DNA of 64,000 bases from Streptomyces sp. OR43 (GTDB lineage Bacteria > Actinomycetota > Actinomycetes > Streptomycetales > Streptomycetaceae): contig NZ_RDBK01000011.1 in NCBI RefSeq assembly GCF_008042275.1, positions 1 to 64,000 on the forward strand, given 5' to 3'. Of the stretch, positions 62,296 to 64,000 are shown piece by piece. The position numbers and the translations under genes are program-made. The stretch's first letter is position 1; every line of letters starts with the position of its first letter. The notes below the pieces were generated by a model. It ran no database searches, was not told the origin of the DNA, and was given only the letters and a program-made list of their open reading frames with translations.

Positions 62296-64000
62296 TCAGC
62301 GCAGCGCCTCGGGCAGCTCCTCCCGGTGGATGATGCCGAGACGCTGGGTGGCCCGGGTCAGCGCCACGTACAGGTCACTCGTCCCGAACAGGACGGGCTC
62401 GACGACCAGCACATGGTCGAACTCCAGGCCCTTCGCCTGCCGCGGGTCGAGCAGTACGACCGGGTGCGTGAGATCGGGTTCGGTGCCCGCGGTGACTCCG
62501 GTCAGGAGAGCGCTGATCTCCTCGTGGAGCGCCCGCGGCGCGATCACCGCGAGGCGCCCCTCCTCGGGCGTCAGCTCCAGGACCGCCCGGGCGACCGCGC
62601 CCGCCAGGTCGTCTCCTGAGTCCCGGAGCCACGGCGGCTCACCCGTGGACCGCACCGAAGCGGGGGGTGTGAACGACGGGTCGTGGGCGCACAGCACCCG
62701 GGCGGCCAGCTCCATGATCTCGGCGGGCGTACGGTAGTTGACCTTCAGCGCGACGTGCTCGAAGCGGTCACCGACGTACGGCCCGAGGATCTTCTCCCAC
62801 GAGCCGACGCCCGCTTCCTCCGAGGTCTGCGCGGGGTCGCCGACCAGGGTCATCGAGCGGGTCGGCGAGCGGCGCATCAGCAGGCGCCAGGTCATCGGCG
62901 ACAGCTCCTGGGCCTCGTCGACGATGATGTGCCCGAACGCCCAGGTGCGGTCGGCGGCGGCACGCTCGGCCGCACTGCGGTGATCGGCCTCCTCCTGGCG
63001 CTCCGCCATCCGCTCCGCGTCGATGATGTCGTGGGCCGCGAGGACCTCGGACTCCTCGTCCTCGAACTCGAACGACTCCGAGCCCCGCGACAGCTCCAGA
63101 ACGCCCTGCGCGTAGGCGATCCGCTCCTGGCGCTCGGCCTCCGCGGCCGCCCGCTCGGCACTGTCGTCGGCCCCGAGGAGCTCCGCGGCCTCGTCGAGCA
63201 GCGGAACGTCGGCAGGGGTCCACCGCGCACCGCCGGGCGCACGCCGGATCGCCTCGGCGTCCTCGGCGGGTACGTGGACGGGGTCGGCCAGATACTCCGT
63301 CAGGAACGCCTCCGGGGTCAGCGGCGGCCAGAGTTCGTCGATGGCGCTGTGCACCGCACCGCTGACGGCGACGGCCTTGCCGAGCTGGGCGATGTCGTCG
63401 GGGCCGAGGAAGTTGGGCCCGCCGTACGGATCGGCCCCGATGCGCTCCGTGAGCTGGGCGGTAAGGGCGTCGATGATCCGGAACGCGAAGTGCGGGCGGG
63501 CGAGGTTGTGCGGCAGCAGTGTGTCGCGGGCCGCCTGCCGGGCCTCGTAGGCGATCTCCCAGTCGAGGATCAGGTCCCCGTCGTCGTGGGCGATGACCAT
63601 CGCGGCACCGGGCTCGGGCAGCAACTGCCGGTCGCGCACGGCCATGGCGAGAGCCTCCGCCATCGGCTCACCGCCCTTGACCGCGGCGGCGCGGGGGGTG
63701 TCCGTGCCGTCGGCGTGGACCCCGGGAAACAGCTCGGCCTGCGTGGCGAGCAGCACCCCGGTCTCGCCGAGCGCGGGCAGCACCTCACCGATGTAGCTCA
63801 GGAACGCCGGGTTGGGGCCCACGATCAGGACGGCGCGCTTGGCGAGCAGTTCACGGTGCTCGAACAGCAGGAACGCCGCCCGGTGCAGCGCCACCGCTGT
63901 CTTTCCGGTACCGGGGCCGCCCTCGACGACGAGCACCCCGCGGTGCGGTGCGCGGATGATGCGGTCCTGCTCCGCCTGGATGGTCCGCACGATGTCGCCC
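62296..64000 (-). CDS. HelR/HelD-like RNA polymerase-associated helicase, 5' end outside window
   Basis: At least 568 residues are in view, and the gene runs off the right edge. Walker A is GGPGTGKTA near the visible N terminus after VRTIQAEQDRIIRAP (Q motif). Walker B is HIIVDEAQELSPMTW, followed by LVGDPAQTSEE. Later UvrD-like motifs are VNYRTPAEIMELA, KGLEFDHVLVVEP and YVALTRATQRLG. A charged coiled region (RAAAEAERQERIAY, ERMAERQEEADHRSAAERAAA) lies between the ATPase lobes, as in HelD. This group removes stalled or rifampicin-bound RNA polymerase from DNA. The missing front would hold the N-terminal coiled-coil arm. Confidence 0.88.
   Translation of the reverse strand, partial: GDIVRTIQAEQDRIIRAPHRGVLVVEGGPGTGKTAVALHRAAFLLFEHRELLAKRAVLIVGPNPAFLSYIGEVLPALGETGVLLATQAELFPGVHADGTDTPRAAAVKGGEPMAEALAMAVRDRQLLPEPGAAMVIAHDDGDLILDWEIAYEARQAARDTLLPHNLARPHFAFRIIDALTAQLTERIGADPYGGPNFLGPDDIAQLGKAVAVSGAVHSAIDELWPPLTPEAFLTEYLADPVHVPAEDAEAIRRAPGGARWTPADVPLLDEAAELLGADDSAERAAAEAERQERIAYAQGVLELSRGSESFEFEDEESEVLAAHDIIDAERMAERQEEADHRSAAERAAADRTWAFGHIIVDEAQELSPMTWRLLMRRSPTRSMTLVGDPAQTSEEAGVGSWEKILGPYVGDRFEHVALKVNYRTPAEIMELAARVLCAHDPSFTPPASVRSTGEPPWLRDSGDDLAGAVARAVLELTPEEGRLAVIAPRALHEEISALLTGVTAGTEPDLTHPVVLLDPRQAKGLEFDHVLVVEPVLFGTSDLYVALTRATQRLGIIHREELPEALR

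Overview
The window is chromosomal DNA of a streptomycete or very close relative. It has very high GC, GTG and TTG starts, many secreted proteases with long Gly/Ala-rich tails, and typical Streptomyces families (MmyB-type regulators, FABP/nitrobindin, HelR-like helicase, PQQ-propeller kinase). I saw no tRNA or rRNA gene, insertion sequence or CRISPR array.

Layout. 0.2-2.6 kb: a PhnD-PhnC-PhnE type ABC importer. 2.6-6.8 kb: an MmyB-type regulator divergent from a zinc alcohol dehydrogenase, then a cupin, a GAP-family membrane protein and a DUF1269 protein. 7.1-32.7 kb: an island of six large secreted subtilisin-like (S8) proteases, one wrecked relative, and two paralogous LuxR-HTH regulators. 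32.8-38.7 kb: an M20 peptidase / DUF917 / OPT transporter operon, an IclR regulator and AroM. 38.9-45.4 kb: a BTAD-AAA regulator, a DUF389 membrane protein and an alkyl sulfatase. 45.6-48.9 kb: an M4 metalloprotease divergent from a fragment of the same regulator family as in the S8 island. 49-53.6 kb: LemA, a DUF2207-like membrane protein and a Ser/Thr kinase. 53.6-58.6 kb: a small hypothetical protein, GNAT and VOC proteins and two adjacent DUF4139/MuiA paralogues. 58.6-62.3 kb: a Fur-family repressor divergent from katG, then a nitrobindin. The window ends inside a HelR/HelD-like helicase.

The main result is in the S8 island. Six intergenic regions carry the same bipartite dyad: GGTGGCG, 5 nt, ACGAC, 2 nt, GTCGT, 5 nt, CGCCACC (36 bp). 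It lies about 70-130 bp before every S8 transcription unit and before regulator 2, and it sits between regulator 1 and its divergent protease. The two regulators have nearly identical HTH regions (50 of 56 residues by eye), so both probably read this operator. One site has a 10-bp longer core, about one helical turn. The wrecked gene keeps the operator, start region and signal peptide of an S8 protease, joined out of frame to the last part of a malectin domain. I read the island as a self-contained, expanding protease regulon. I do not recognise a described system with this operator.

A second regulatory reading is in the M20/DUF917/OPT/AroM region. TTCCA-N5-TGGAA elements lie before both the OPT gene and aroM and flank the iclR gene, which makes them good candidates for the IclR operator.
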